A model generated the notes under the pieces. It was not told the DNA's origin. It ran no database searches and saw nothing but the letters and a program-made list of their open reading frames with translations. From the NCBI GenBank assembly GCA_014529385.2, contig CM043953.1, positions 96,928,842 through 96,992,841 on the forward strand: a stretch of 64,000 nt of DNA, in the 5' to 3' direction. The translations under genes and the position numbers were made by a program. Positions 36,771 to 48,850 of this stretch are shown here, in pieces (the first letter of the stretch is position 1; the number at the start of each line of letters is the position of its first letter). This stretch comes from Adiantum capillus-veneris. Lineage: Eukaryota; Streptophyta; Polypodiopsida; Polypodiales; Pteridaceae.

Positions 36771-39700
36771 TTTAGGCACATGCACCTACACTCTGGTGGT
36801 GTGCTAGAGAACGATCACATAGAGGGTGTCTCCGTTTACGTGGGCACTCATTATTTCTCCACATTAGGCTCTGGGCCCTCAGCGGGAAGCCAAGGTAGTA
36901 CCACTCAAGACCCACATATTGCATCTAGTTACTCTTCCTCTGACTACGACGTCATGGAAGGTTACCCGATGCTCAATCCCAATAGTTCAATCATAAACAT
37001 GCATCCCATGGACCCACGGTTCGGGCCGAGCGTGTTTAGCCACTTGAAAGAGACTTTGAGTAGAGCCACTCGCTCCTAACATGGAGCTAGCGATGTAAAT
37101 GAAGGGGGTGAAAAAGTAAATTCACCATTCATGACCAACATAGACCCCATGCTCCTGGAGAGTGTGCATATGAATACTCCATTCACTGCACTCCCTGACT
37201 CTTTAGAGCTATTCCCCTCCGAGGTTATATTACTTGATGGTAGAAGCCTTGCCGAAGTGTAAGAGGTTGAGCTATATATTATTGCGGCTAGGAAAAAGGA
37301 AATCGAGAGCCTACGCAAGGCAGAGCAATAGAGAGAGTTAAAAGTGAATGCCCCTATGTCAACATCCATGCTAGGCGAGCAATCGAGTGCTCCTGAATTA
37401 GCAACCACTAAGGGTCAACCCATAGAGAGCCACATTGCATCTAGTTCAAAGGACACCCCTAGAACCTCATTCCTAGATGGAGCATTTTTAAATGAAAACT
37501 GAGAGTATGAACTACAAACAAATACTTTAATCGACCTATACACAGGTCACACCTATCACGTGGGTTGGTTAGATGTCCTACAATCCACATCGGGTGCTAC
37601 TATCGTAGACGAGCAACAACAAAGAGTTTGTGATGTTATACATAGGGTTATTGAGCTAGAGAGGCAGAACAAAGGGATCCACATGCCTTCAATGGGTCTC
37701 ACGAGATTCTTGGTTACAGGGAAGGCTAATCAACCAACTTTATCACAAATGGAGACTCCCTCGATAAGCCCGATGGATCCTCCATATGTTGTTTTGCCAG
37801 GGGTCTTAGTACAATCTGAGCCCACAAGTGATAGCTTTACCTTTCCAAGTTTATCTCATCTTTCTCTTGATGACACCACGCCTACCATGCCTACTCCAGT
37901 GATGGGCATGCCAAAAAACACGCCATGGACCTCATTTATTAGTAAAGCGCTGCTACATGGTGGCCCAATGTCTACAACAATACCTACAAGTGTGTATCAA
38001 ACATATACACCTATGGACCCTCGTACTCATGTAGCTCCTACCCCTCTCATTGCTTCAACCACTTATGATCCATGATCACAACGTACAAGTCCTTATTTCA
38101 GTGAGACCATACCAGCTAGCATTAGCCTGTCACATCCGATGTCTGCTATGCCTAGGGCCACATATATGAACTTTGGGCCACCAAATGGCACAACATCGTA
38201 CCCAACTTGGAACCCAAGGGCTACATATACGCCAAATCCAATGCCAATCCCCATCCCACATGCAATCCCGAGAGCGCCTGTCCCCACTATACCTGCTCAC
38301 TTGGGTGACTTGGCAACATTTTCTCAAGCTATTGATCAATCTATTGCTGAAAATATGCGTAACATGCTTGATAGAGAGCCTAGAAGTAAGGAAGTACAAA
38401 TAGCCAAGCTCACACAAAAATTTAGTGGAGACGGGTATGTGAGAAATCATATCGAAGTATTTGATCAAATATGCAATTCCCTAGGAGAACACAATGACTT
38501 GCATACGAGTAATGATTTAAGCCTGACCTTGAGTGGGAAGGATGGGGATTGGTATAGAACCCTAAGGGTGGAAGAAAAAACGATTTACCCTACTCTTAGG
38601 AGAATATTCTTAAAAGAGTACATACAAGAGGGAGTACTTTGGGGTGTAGCATCTCAGCTCCAAAAAGCCCAACGAGAGGAAGGAGAGTCCGTGAGAGACT
38701 TTATTGGTCGCTTCAAGCATTTGGATTCTTGTTGTAATCCAAATGAGCGCTTCAATGATAACCAATTTCTCGATAGATTCATTAGAGGATAACAACATGA
38801 GGATATCTACAATGGCCTAGTCATTAGAGAAACCACCACTTGGGAAGTAATCACCACCAATGCGATTCAATTGAACGTCAACTTAATGATTCAAGGAGAA
38901 AGAGTGTCTATTGAGCCTAAATCTACTAGCTCGCAAGCATCGCGGCATGAGCCAATGACCATAACGCCTATTGCTAAAGAGCCAAAGATATCGGAGATGA
39001 ATTTAGTAGATCTCACCAAGGCCATTAAAGAAAGTCTTAGAGACAATGGTGCTCCACAAAACAATCATATGTATCCAAGAAGGGAGCAACAATGGTGCTC
39101 AGTTTGCTATGGTCCACATAGTACCACTGAATGCCCTACGTTTAGAGTAAAATTTAATGGAAATTGCAATGCATGTGGGAGGTATGAACATCAAGCCAAG
39201 GATTGCATAATATTTAAATGCACGATGGCCAATAGAACAACCTTAGCATGTACGAACACACCTCGAGTGCCTGCATTGATGCCAGCCCCACCTCTTGAAC
39301 AACCGTCACAACACATGTTCCCTAGGGCCCAAAGTGTTGTTCAAACAACACCCTTACCACCTCCAGTGCTAGGACCCCAACCCCCACATCCAAGAATCAC
39401 TTCTATGAATCAAGTGGGTTGTGAGTCATGTATTGCTTGTTTGGAAGGTTGTGAGGAAGATATAGACCCTAATAGGAACATATAGACCCTAATATTTCCT
39501 ATGGGATTGATGCTCTTGAAGAAAGTCCACAATACTACATGGAGGACTATTGGGGACAAGTCAAACCTGTCTATCAAGTAGCTGCTCTTGCAACAAGAGG
39601 ACAAAATATCAATTTCACTACCAACAGACCACCTCTTCAATGCTACGAGTGTGGGGGTTCACATCGTGTAGCCGAGTGTCCTATTAGATTACGAAAAAAT

Positions 39701-40072
39701 GCCACACTAATGCAAACCAATCAAGCGAGCACATCTGCAATGCCGATACTCATGTGTAATCGATGTGGCATAGATCATTTGATTGCCCAATGTCCTTATA
39801 ATCCAAATGCGCCAAAGATCATGCCATTGAACTTAATTGAGGTTATCGAGGAGCCATCACAAAGTACACCTGTGGTACCAGTATATGTACTCACACGATC
39901 GATGCTCCAAAACCAAAATTATATTCTTGAAGAAAGAGACACATCATCAATTGCCCAATCTCACAACAAGAAGAAAACACGAAGGAAGAGATCGCAAAAA
40001 GCAGCGAAGTTAGCCTCTAGTCAGCCCTCGAACATGAAATACTTTTCTCTCGCAATTAAACAACTTAATTGA
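36771..40072 (+). pseudogene. Unit D gag, one long frame with scattered stops
   Basis: The frame from 36780 stays readable to 39485, about 900 codons, interrupted only by stops near 37077, 37259, 37328, 37499, 38073, 38790 and 39483. The N-terminal 450 codons are Ser/Thr/Pro/Met-rich. The gag core (about 38400-38870) is nearly the same as in F. Knuckles follow: CSVCYGPHSTTEC near 39099, CNACGRYEHQAKDC near 39166, then in another frame CYECGGSHRVAEC and CNRCGIDHLIAQC (about 39640-39795). A 20-bp tandem duplication near 39465-39504 causes the frameshift. The frame ends at 40072 after fusing to the non-coding tail at about 40013. Confidence 0.75.
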
Positions 40073-40441
40073 CCAGAGAGAATTGAGAAGCTTGCCCATG
40101 GTATTAATAGTTGACCTCTAGTGCCTCTCGATCATTAAATAAGCAACCCCATACTTGTTTATTTTTTGATGTTTATAACTGCTTATGTGTTTTATTATAT
40201 TACAATTTAATGTTTACTGCTGACAAATTGTTTAATATCCTGTTACCAATCAATCTGTGTGTCTATTCACTGCATATTCTTTTTAATTGTATATGAGAAT
40301 GCAATTTTGTGCCAATTTTGGTTTATTTTGTAGTGTTTGAAGAAGGCTAAGGACATACAATCTCATATGCTCTTCCACCTCGACGAATAGGCTTCATCTC
40401 AATAGCTTTCGAGGACAGAATCTACATCAGAAAGGGGGGCA
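40073..40441 (+). other. Non-coding tail of unit D with polypurine tract
   Basis: Closely matches the F tail at about 35890-36259, including the TTGACC(T/A)CTAGTGCC segment, AT-rich middle, GAAGAAGGCTAAGGACAT and the terminal AAAGGGGGGC purine tract at about 40431-40440, the likely plus-strand primer. Confidence 0.65.
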
Positions 40442-40748
40442 TGTTAACCCTCATGGACACCCTATCACCTTTGACGGACGCCTTATCATCTATTTGAGTT
40501 ATGGATCGGGCTTGTCGGTCCAACAGGTGTGTAGGTGATTGTCGATGAGAGTCGCACCACTTACCCCATTTTTACATGATTTTTACTATGATCAGCCATT
40601 GTGGGCGCTCATGTGTGAATGGGTTAGACTTTTACAAAAGTTCCATTTTGAACTGAAATCCTCATTCTTTGAGATGCATGCTAAGAAGTACTCTTGCTCT
40701 ACATCTATCTATCTTCTTCTCCTTCGTGTACTCACGGGTGTGTGTATA

Positions 40749-40835
<87 letters not shown>

Positions 40836-40983
40836 GTGATCGAGCATTGCGGAGACATAACGGCGGCTCGGCGGTTGAGCGTGGCAGCAGCGACGGCTCC
40901 TTCTTCTTTGCAACACAAAATCTTTCACGACGGAAAGCATTGAGAAGTGAGTGACACACCATTGCCTCTTTGAGCTTGCTAAG
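40442..40983 (+). repeat. 3' LTR-like repeat of unit D
   Basis: Second copy of the 36260 repeat. It contains an expanded (TG)n(GA)n tract at about 40738-40832, while the central copy has only a short interrupted one. This is direct evidence that the microsatellite expanded inside the LTR. Confidence 0.7.
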
Positions 40984-41327
40984 ACTGTCTAGTTGTGTGC
41001 TTGCAACCATTCGTGGCTTGCACACAGTGTTTGGCAAGTTCCCATCCTTTGACAGGTGCAGCAAAGCACACAACGCGTCTCAAGGTTCTATGCAGTCCTT
41101 TGGAACGTGCAACTAGATTTCCATTTGAGACACGTTTCGACCCCCGTTTTGGAGTTAGAGTGCATTTGCAGGCAAAAATGCTAAGATTCGAGATTCTACA
41201 GATTTGCATACAGGTGGTGCATAAAGATTTGGTTTGGTTACAATGTGCACATATACTGTTAGCAGAGTGAAATAGGTGTATACACACAAATTGTGGTTAC
41301 AATTGATGATCGGCTAGGGTTGAAAAC

Positions 41328-42595
41328 ATGTCGTCCAACAATAATGGGCTTAACCAGATTTTTAGTGAGAAGATGGACAAAAACAACTTCTGTGCTTGGA
41401 AATTCAAAATGACCAATTTTCTTATGGGTAAAGGTTATTGGGACTACATTGATGGAGAGCACACCACCATTGCCAAAGGAAGGTGTGAGTGCTGTGCAAA
41501 TGAAGACATTTAAAGATTGGAACCAGGGAGCTTGAAAAGTCATGTACTGACTTTCTGTCAGTGTATAGGACACTATAATTGCGCCTATACAAGATGCTCA
41601 TACTCCTAAGGACGCTTCGGACACCTTGCTGTCATTGTGGATGTGACAAACACAAAGGCAAGGAAGCTGCAGTTGAAGACTAGGCTGAATCCTATGCAAA
41701 AGAAAAACCTGTCCATCAATGACTATTCACTCAAGATAAAGAACATGTGTGAGTCACTTGCATTGATTGATGTTACAATCAATGATGATGATAAAGTAGA
41801 AGTCTATCTACGATGTTTGAGTCTTGAGTACAAGCAGTTTAAAACTGGCATCCATCTTCGGGAGAACATTTCCTTGTTTACAAATTTGGTGTCCTTATTG
41901 ATTGTGGAGAGAAGGAACTTGAGGAACAGGTCCTTTTCAACAACAGATGAAGAGGACCTGGTATAGGTCATGGACGAGGCCGAGGAAGAGGCAACCACCA
42001 AGCACAACAACAAAACAACAAACATGGTCAAAACACAAGTGGTGGTCGATGAAACTTTCGAGGCAGGGGGAGTCCAAGAGGTCGTGGAAATACGCAACGC
42101 AATAATGCAAGTCAACATAGAAATGTAGTATGTTGGGGTTGTGGAAGACATGGTCACTTTGAACGTGACTGTCTAGACAGGAGGCAACAAAACAATTTTG
42201 CGACCAATAGCAGGAAATGCGAATGAGCCCAAGAGGCTATTTGTGGTGCAGCACATGCTGAATACTATGTCTGTAAATGTGGTAAAATCCAGTGATAATG
42301 TCTGGTATGTGGATTCCGCTGCATTGAATCACATGACTAGTCATGGTGAATGGTTCAAGGAAATACAGACTTTACAAAGACTTGGTTATGTAGAGACTAA
42401 GGATGATACTGCACATCCTATTATGCATACAAAAAATGTACCATTGTCTATGACAAATGGTAAAGTAAAGTACCTAGATGATATATTGCATGTACCCAAC
42501 ATTACGAAGAACTTGGTTTCTGTTGGGAAAATGGTTGAGCAGGGTTTGCAGGTTAGGTTTAATTCGGATGATTTCTTTGTCAACACAATGGAAGG
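41328..42595 (+). pseudogene. Copia A gag and protease
   Basis: The ATG at 41328 starts a UBN2-like gag (LDKNNF-type start, here KMDKNNFCAWKFKMTNFL). A TAA at 41511-41513 interrupts it and frames change near 41600 and 41965. The mid-gag has LNPMQKKNLSINDYSLKIKN. A CCHC knuckle CWGCGRHGHFERDC lies at about 42133-42174. The protease start is WYVDSAALNHMTSH near 42304, with Asp-Ser-Ala instead of Asp-Ser-Gly. The frame is cut by element B right after the GAAGG target at 42591-42595. Inactive. Confidence 0.8.
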
Positions 42596-42931
42596 TGTGA
42601 CATTTTACTATTTATTGCAACTCACAAGTGGAAAAAGAATTAGCAGCTAGTGGACTATGTAAAAGGATATGACATTTTATGTATATTTAATTATTCAAGT
42701 GCTCTTTATGAGCTTTGGCCATTTATGACCGGCCGGCCAGTTTGTACTCACTTTGAGCATTCAAGAAATCTATAAGTAAATACGTGAAGGAGGAAACTGC
42801 TCACTCTTTCACGGGGGAGATGGCACCTAGTGTTTGCGTTGTTCTTCTCTCCTCTCCTCTCTTCTCTCACGTCGTGACGGCGTAGCACTCTGCTTTAGGA
42901 GGTGCATCTGCACGTTCCCTCTCACTCTCTC

Positions 42932-42994
<63 letters not shown>

Positions 42995-43116
42995 TCACGT
43001 TTGACGTTGATTATGTGCTACGGGATTTGCCAGGTAAGCAAATTTGTGCGTTTCATGGATTGCAATATGTTGTTTTTTGGTATTTTGTAGGGACACCGCA
43101 CCTTCCGTTTGTAGCA
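42596..43116 (+). repeat. 5' LTR of element B
   Basis: 521 bp, starting TGTGACATTTTACTATTTATTG and ending CGTTTGTAGCA. It contains a (CT)n tract at about 42922-42986, which is much shorter in the 3' copy. Shared blocks with the 3' LTR include AGCTTTGGCCATTTATGACC, TGTTTGCGTTGT and GCATTTCATGGATTGCAATA-like sequences. Base differences and indels are frequent, so B is clearly older than copia C. Confidence 0.85.
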
Positions 43117-43117
43117 G

Positions 43118-43129
43118 TGGTATCAGAGC
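43118..43129 (+). promoter_or_regulatory. Primer-binding site of element B
   Basis: TGGTATCAGAGC, one base after the LTR end, is an exact match to the complement of the plant initiator-Met tRNA 3' end. It fixes the orientation of B as plus. Confidence 0.85.
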
Positions 43130-43900
43130 TTGGGCTATGCTCTTGGTTAGAACAAGCAATCTCGTATGTGCATGATTTGCCTCCTCTCAAGAACTTAGAT
43201 ATATATGAACAATCACTAGAGATAAGTGCACTTGCCGAGATAAATTCTTTGTTTAAAATTATTCCTCTTTAATATTAATTGTTTCTTGTAAATCTTTGGA
43301 TATTTCAATGCTAATCCTTCATTAATTTGTAAGTAATGAGAGATATCCAAAGTGGACAATAGAATTCACAATTTTGTATCATAAACAAAACGTAAATAGC
43401 ATATATATATATATATATATATATGCACTAAGTAAATATTGATATAATTTGTTAATAGAGTAGTGGTGTACAAATGCTATTGTATATGATTAGGAAAAAT
43501 TATGCATATACTTAATTAGATCGAGTACATATACTTTATGTAAAGGAAGAAGAAGATTTAGAGAGGTTTAAATGTGATAGGAATTCAACCTAGAAAGAAG
43601 AGGAGATTTGGCACCATCGAAGTAATGGACACTTAACTTTGTGGGGAACAACCCCCCAAAAACCCTTAAAAACCCACCCTCAGTAGTATGATAAGGAAGT
43701 TTTGCACCGATAAAAGGCCAAGGATAGTGGCGGACATATCATGATATGCTATGACGACTTGTCTTCATTCAATGACTCATTCAACGACGACAATTGCATG
43801 CATTAAGCATTGCAGTACCACCGGCCCCGCAACGCCCAACCATCAGGCAGAAAAAAAAACACTCGCTAGTGCCGTTACGTCAGTAGTCACCTAACTTTCT

Positions 43901-43964
<64 letters not shown>

Positions 43965-44014
43965 GCATGCGCCCACAAACATACATGCTTGTGGCTCTCT
44001 CTCTTGGAGTGTTC

Positions 44015-44051
<37 letters not shown>

Positions 44052-45503
44052 TGCGCATACGCCCACAAACGTACCAAATTGCGACAGACGTACAACAACG
44101 GTACTCTCATTTTGGCACAACCATCCCCCTAGCATGGCATACATGACTACGGATCTCCCACAACATGATACGCCAGCCACTAACAGTAGCAACACATGTG
44201 CACAAATTTCTTTTGAACGGTGCAATATGCAGCTCACTTTCAGTGATGCAAAGCATTGGTTATATCTGTCTCTCTGTCTTTTTGTACTCTACCACTGCTC
44301 ACGTGGGTTCATGTAGCGGTCAATTTTAAGCCACTTCAGTTGATTTTCATGCATGCGATCTGATAATGGCACCACATGCTTATTGGTTTGTTGAAGGGCA
44401 GTAGGCAGGTGGTTGATTACATGTTGTGCAAGTGATAAGGAGTAACTCAAAGGCAAAAATAGCGGTGCTCCACAAAAAGGAAAAAAAAGGGTGGTTGCAT
44501 GCACAGGTCAAGTATGTGTGCATGGGAAAGCCCTTTTGCAGCACCCATAGCGCCGTTTTTTTTATAACACCACACACTCTACTTGAACCCTGTAGCACAT
44601 GCAGCGGCTCTCAATCTCTCTCTCTCACTGCATTCTTTGCATGCCTTGCTCTCTCTTCTCCCTTATCAAGAACTGACAATGCCCACTCCTTTTCTTGAGG
44701 CAAGCAACACACACCTCAAGCCACACCAACATCCCTAAACTCTCTCTCTTCCTCTTACGCGTCTATGACGAACGATTCCTCTTCCTCATAGACATAGCCA
44801 CCACTTTGCTAACCATGCAACAAGTTAAGACTAGCTTTTAATCTTAGACAGTTGCAGCACTCTCCTTTCGTCTCTCTCCATCTTGTTTTCTCTCACGCCC
44901 ACCACTCTTGACATGTGCATGCACCACCAACTCGTAGCTACATGTGATAGGCATTATGTTAGCTGGAAAAAGCATGTGTTGGAGCAGGAATCGGAGCACT
45001 AATTGTAGGGGTTTTTGAGAGCACAAAGGTTAAGCTATTGGAAGCACTGTTTGTAGCTGATGTAGGGCAAGAAAATCCAACAAGGCCACCATGATTGGAT
45101 GCTGGTAGTGCAAGTTTGTAGCAGCCTACAAAGTGCGCAACTATGGAAAGCTTGTGGTTGTTTGGAAGGTGCAGTTGGCAACCTTTTGTGAGGCGCTATG
45201 GGCAGCTTGTGAGGCATGCAAAGATGGCTGAGAAGGAGCGCTAATTTTGAGGGCACGAAGGCTACTAGAGGGCCTCAAGAATATTATCAAACCGATGCCA
45301 GCCTTTGCAATCATGTAGACAGCATGGGAAAGGGCCTAGCCTAAAGGGTGTAAAAGAGCAGAAGAGGAAACACGGCCCCAAAAGAGATCGGGATAATCTA
45401 CCATGTGTGTGACGAAAGGTGATGCCCGGGAGACAAAAAAGCCCATGCTCGGGGACAATAGCGTTGGACTCAGCTGGGGCATTGTTTTGCGTTGCCGCAA
45501 TAA

Positions 45504-45544
<41 letters not shown>

Positions 45545-48302
45545 GGTATTAGCTGCTTGATGCAGCCATACAAGCTAGCCTATACATATTATAACCATCG
45601 CCTGCATGAATATTTTAGGCCACCACTATATGCCTGGTTCGCCACCCACTAACCACGATGAACCACAAAGCATGCGCCTTAACTGCCTTCACGATAGATC
45701 AATTAATTTACTTGCCTTAGTTAGTTCCCCCCTTCCCACCCCCCCCTTTTCCCAACCCCCATCAATATCCCTTAGCATCCTTATCATGAAGCACACCTTA
45801 TATCCCCCCTGCCTTGTAATCAAGTCAGGCTTGCGACACAAAATTGACACATACCACTCACCAGTGCAAAGCGACCCCAATACGAACACCGTCTGGGGAT
45901 ACCACTATTGTGGATTCAATACCTCAACATTGTCAAGACGTCCCCACCTGTCCCTCTTTACTCATGCAACGTTAGATCACTGGTATGCAAATAGCCAACT
46001 GTAGCCTCTATGACCCTCATGATTGCCATATCATTTTAGGACAAAATAAAAATAAAGGAGGTAACTCAAACTGTCACACCCACCCAAATATCTTTGGTCC
46101 ACATTATCCCTTGTGGAGAAGCTAATTTTATCTTCGTCCTTGGAAACATCCCAATATTACCAATTAATATATAAGTTTGGTTATTTATGTACTACCTTTT
46201 GCAAAATTGGAGCACAAGTTTTCATTTGTAATTTCCTATCAATCGGTTGTTTAAGCCTAATCTAAGATAAACACTACTTTTATTCCCAGTCATCTCGATA
46301 TCCTTAGTTACGTGAAGCAAGCGGTGACGCTTGCATATTTACATCAACCAAACCTGTAAAATTTGAAATCAAAAAATATTGCTTTGTTGGAGTCAAATAA
46401 CATCAAATTCTAGGCTTGAATGTTTTTGCATCTCTCAAGACCTACCTGTAGAGCTGGCTTTGTCAATTGAAATTAGGCTCAATAGTTCAATGTTGTAGGT
46501 TGAATGGCTAAGCCTAGAATGTTCAAAAAGTAATTATACTTGTTTTTTTGTCTAGAGTCCATGTGTAGATAATTGTTTGAATTAATTGAGAACATGTCCA
46601 TTAAGTAACACTCGAGGTCTTTGTATAAGCAGCTTGACGCTTATTGCCAGAAACTAAGTGCATATGCTTCTTGAATAATCAAAACAATACAGATCACACG
46701 TATGTGATACTGGTAAGTGTATTTGCTCGAACTTGCTCCCTACCTGACACTACCTGGTCTTTCTATGATTTATTTCATCCATTCACGTTATAAAAAGTCA
46801 TGATCTCATATGTAGGCCTTAAAATTTGTTGCAGTTATTATAAAATTGTGAAGATTTTCTTGATTTTGTCCTCTTCAAATAACTCAATATTGTTATATTT
46901 TACTAGTTGTTCATTAGAGTAGCATTGGACAACAACACCATTACCTTTATTAGGTTCACCACGCCAATTGTAAGGCAATACTAGTATCTGTCTTGATTGA
47001 CCTTAACCATATGATTTTGATAATGATCTTCTATTTTTCATTTTTCTACCTAATTTATCATCTAAGATTTGCAAGAACCAATGCAAAAAATAATGTAAGG
47101 CAGTCAGATAAGTCATCTCCTTGTTTTATTTTGCAAAATTATTTTAAAATCTTGAGTGATCATATACTAGCCATCGTTTATTAGATTCTATGATACCTTT
47201 GTCAATCACAAATCTACACTCATCTATACCATACTACTTAGTGGTTGAGTATAATGACTCTCTCATACAGATTGTGCTACACTCATAAACGTGCCTACTA
47301 ATACCATTCACAGAGACAACGCAACACTCTCTATACACAAATACGAACACATGTATTTAAAATACTCTATATCCTCGAGGTACGTACATCAAATACCTAA
47401 CTCTTATTTTCATATTTTCTTTACCCACATTGCCTCATGAGCTACGAGCCCAACCATCTCTCACATTATGACTTAAGCTGGTACTAAATGAAGTTTAACA
47501 TTGACATTACTTGTTGATATTAAGCTAAAGCATGAATTGAGTTGATTTGGGGCGATCTTCAACATTTGGTATATACACTAGCATTTCAACCTATTCTAAT
47601 TCGATACCAGCTACATGTTTTGTAAACTTTATGTCTCGTCTAGTCCATTGGTCACATACACACAGATTCACCGATTTAGAAACTGTGTGTAAATGCTCAT
47701 CCTGGTGTAGATTTGTTGATTTAGAAAAAACCCATTGTCCGTGATGATCCGCTGCTTTAGGCAGCACCCTGACAAATGTAGATTCACTATTCTAAACAAT
47801 ACTAATTACAAATTCGTCAATTTATGCATCATTAGTGCAGATTTTCCAATCTATGCAGCACGTCTTATTGGTGTAGATTCGTCAATTTAGGCAACATCGA
47901 TCACGAAATCATGCTGCAGTAGCTGGCCACCATTGTCCTTAGTTGATTTTGTTACCTGGGTATATGTTGGGGGCATATATTTGGATTTGGATTATATTTG
48001 GATTTGACATTGGATGTAATGGAATTGAACTTGAGATTGATGAGAATCGATTTATTGAATGATGAGTGATATCCTGATACATCAGGGTATGACATATACT
48101 GCTTGTTCTAGTGGTATGGGACACTAGAGTAGGTAGTATATGGATGACAACATGCATAAACAACGTTGTTTAGTTTAATAATTTTTTTCTTTTATTATGA
48201 GATGTTCCTAACACAAAATACTAATCACTGTTTTTGACCAATATAGTTTGCAGTTTCTTATTGAGGACAATTGCTTTTCAAATGAGAGGTATGTAATGAA
48301 AT
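43130..48302 (+). other. Non-coding interior of element B
   Basis: No retroelement protein motif. It contains (AT)n at about 43400-43424, (CT)n at about 43906-43961, (GT)n at about 44019-44047 and (CT)n at about 45507-45541. A decayed minisatellite with GTAGATTCGTCAATTTAGGC-like units lies at about 47655-47905. A purine-richer stretch GAGAGGTATGTAATGAAA just before the 3' LTR may be a worn polypurine tract. Open frames in the region are short and featureless. Confidence 0.6.
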
Positions 48303-48608
48303 TGATATTTAACTATTTATTGTAGCTGACAGGTGGAAAAAGAATTAGCAGCTAATGGACTGTGTAAAAGGATATGGCATTTTATGTTTATTTTATTATT
48401 CAAGTGGTCTTTATGAGCTTTGGCCATTTATGACCGGTCGGCCAATTTGTACTCACTTTGAGAATTCAAGAAATCTATAAGTAAATATGTGCAAGAGGGA
48501 AACGCTCACTCTTGCATAGGGGGAGATTGCACCCAATGTTTGCGTTGTCCTTCTTTCCTCTCCTCTCTTCTCTCACGCCATGTTGGTGTAGCACTCCGCT
48601 CTTGGAGG
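48303..48608 (+). repeat. 3' LTR of element B, left part
   Basis: Matches 42598-42901 of the 5' LTR, beginning at a TTGATATTTAACTATTTATTG segment. It ends at the copia C target site GGAGG (48604-48608). The right part resumes after the second GGAGG at 54302-54306 and runs to 54475. Confidence 0.8.
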
Positions 48609-48795
48609 TGTAGGGATCGGAGAGCACACACACAAAGAGCCAACACGAAGAAGGAGATAGACACAGTGTGTGGCGGGGCGGTACTCACACTACAATGTGT
48701 AGTTATGAGTATAGTTATTATGAATGAGTAAATGAATGGCTGTACATGGGCGGCTGAACAACGGGCAGCCGGGCACACGGGCCTTTAACCCAACA
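48609..48795 (-). repeat. 3' LTR of copia C
   Basis: 187 bp, minus-strand TGTTGGGTTAAAGGCC...GATCCCTACA. Identical to the 5' LTR except at two positions (AAAGAG versus AGAGAG, and CCGGGC versus CCGAGC on the plus strand). Confidence 0.95.
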
Positions 48796-48806
48796 ATCTC
48801 CCACTT
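48796..48806 (-). promoter_or_regulatory. Polypurine tract of copia C
   Basis: AAGTGGGAGAT on the minus strand directly abuts the 3' LTR, the expected plus-strand primer. Copia E has the closely similar AAGTGGGAGGT at its LTR edge. Confidence 0.75.
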
Positions 48807-48850
48807 AAAGGCAGTGTGCCTTTAAAGTGGCCAAAGTACAGCAAAAGAAG

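Larger units (their letters stand above)
30779..40983 (+). mobile_element. Tandem pair of non-autonomous gypsy-like gag elements (F and D)
   Basis: Two related internal domains, F (30779-36259) and D (about 36771-40441), are separated by one LTR-like repeat (36260-about 36770) and followed by a second copy (40442-about 40983). Both domains end with the same about 420-bp non-coding tail and the same purine tract (AAGGGGGGC). F has gag, protease and an extra basic ORF. D has a longer gag N-terminal region but jumps from gag straight to the tail, losing protease. Neither has RT, RNase H or integrase, so both would need enzymes in trans, like terminal-repeat GAG (TR-GAG) elements. F's left end was removed where copia E joins it. 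Confidence 0.7.
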
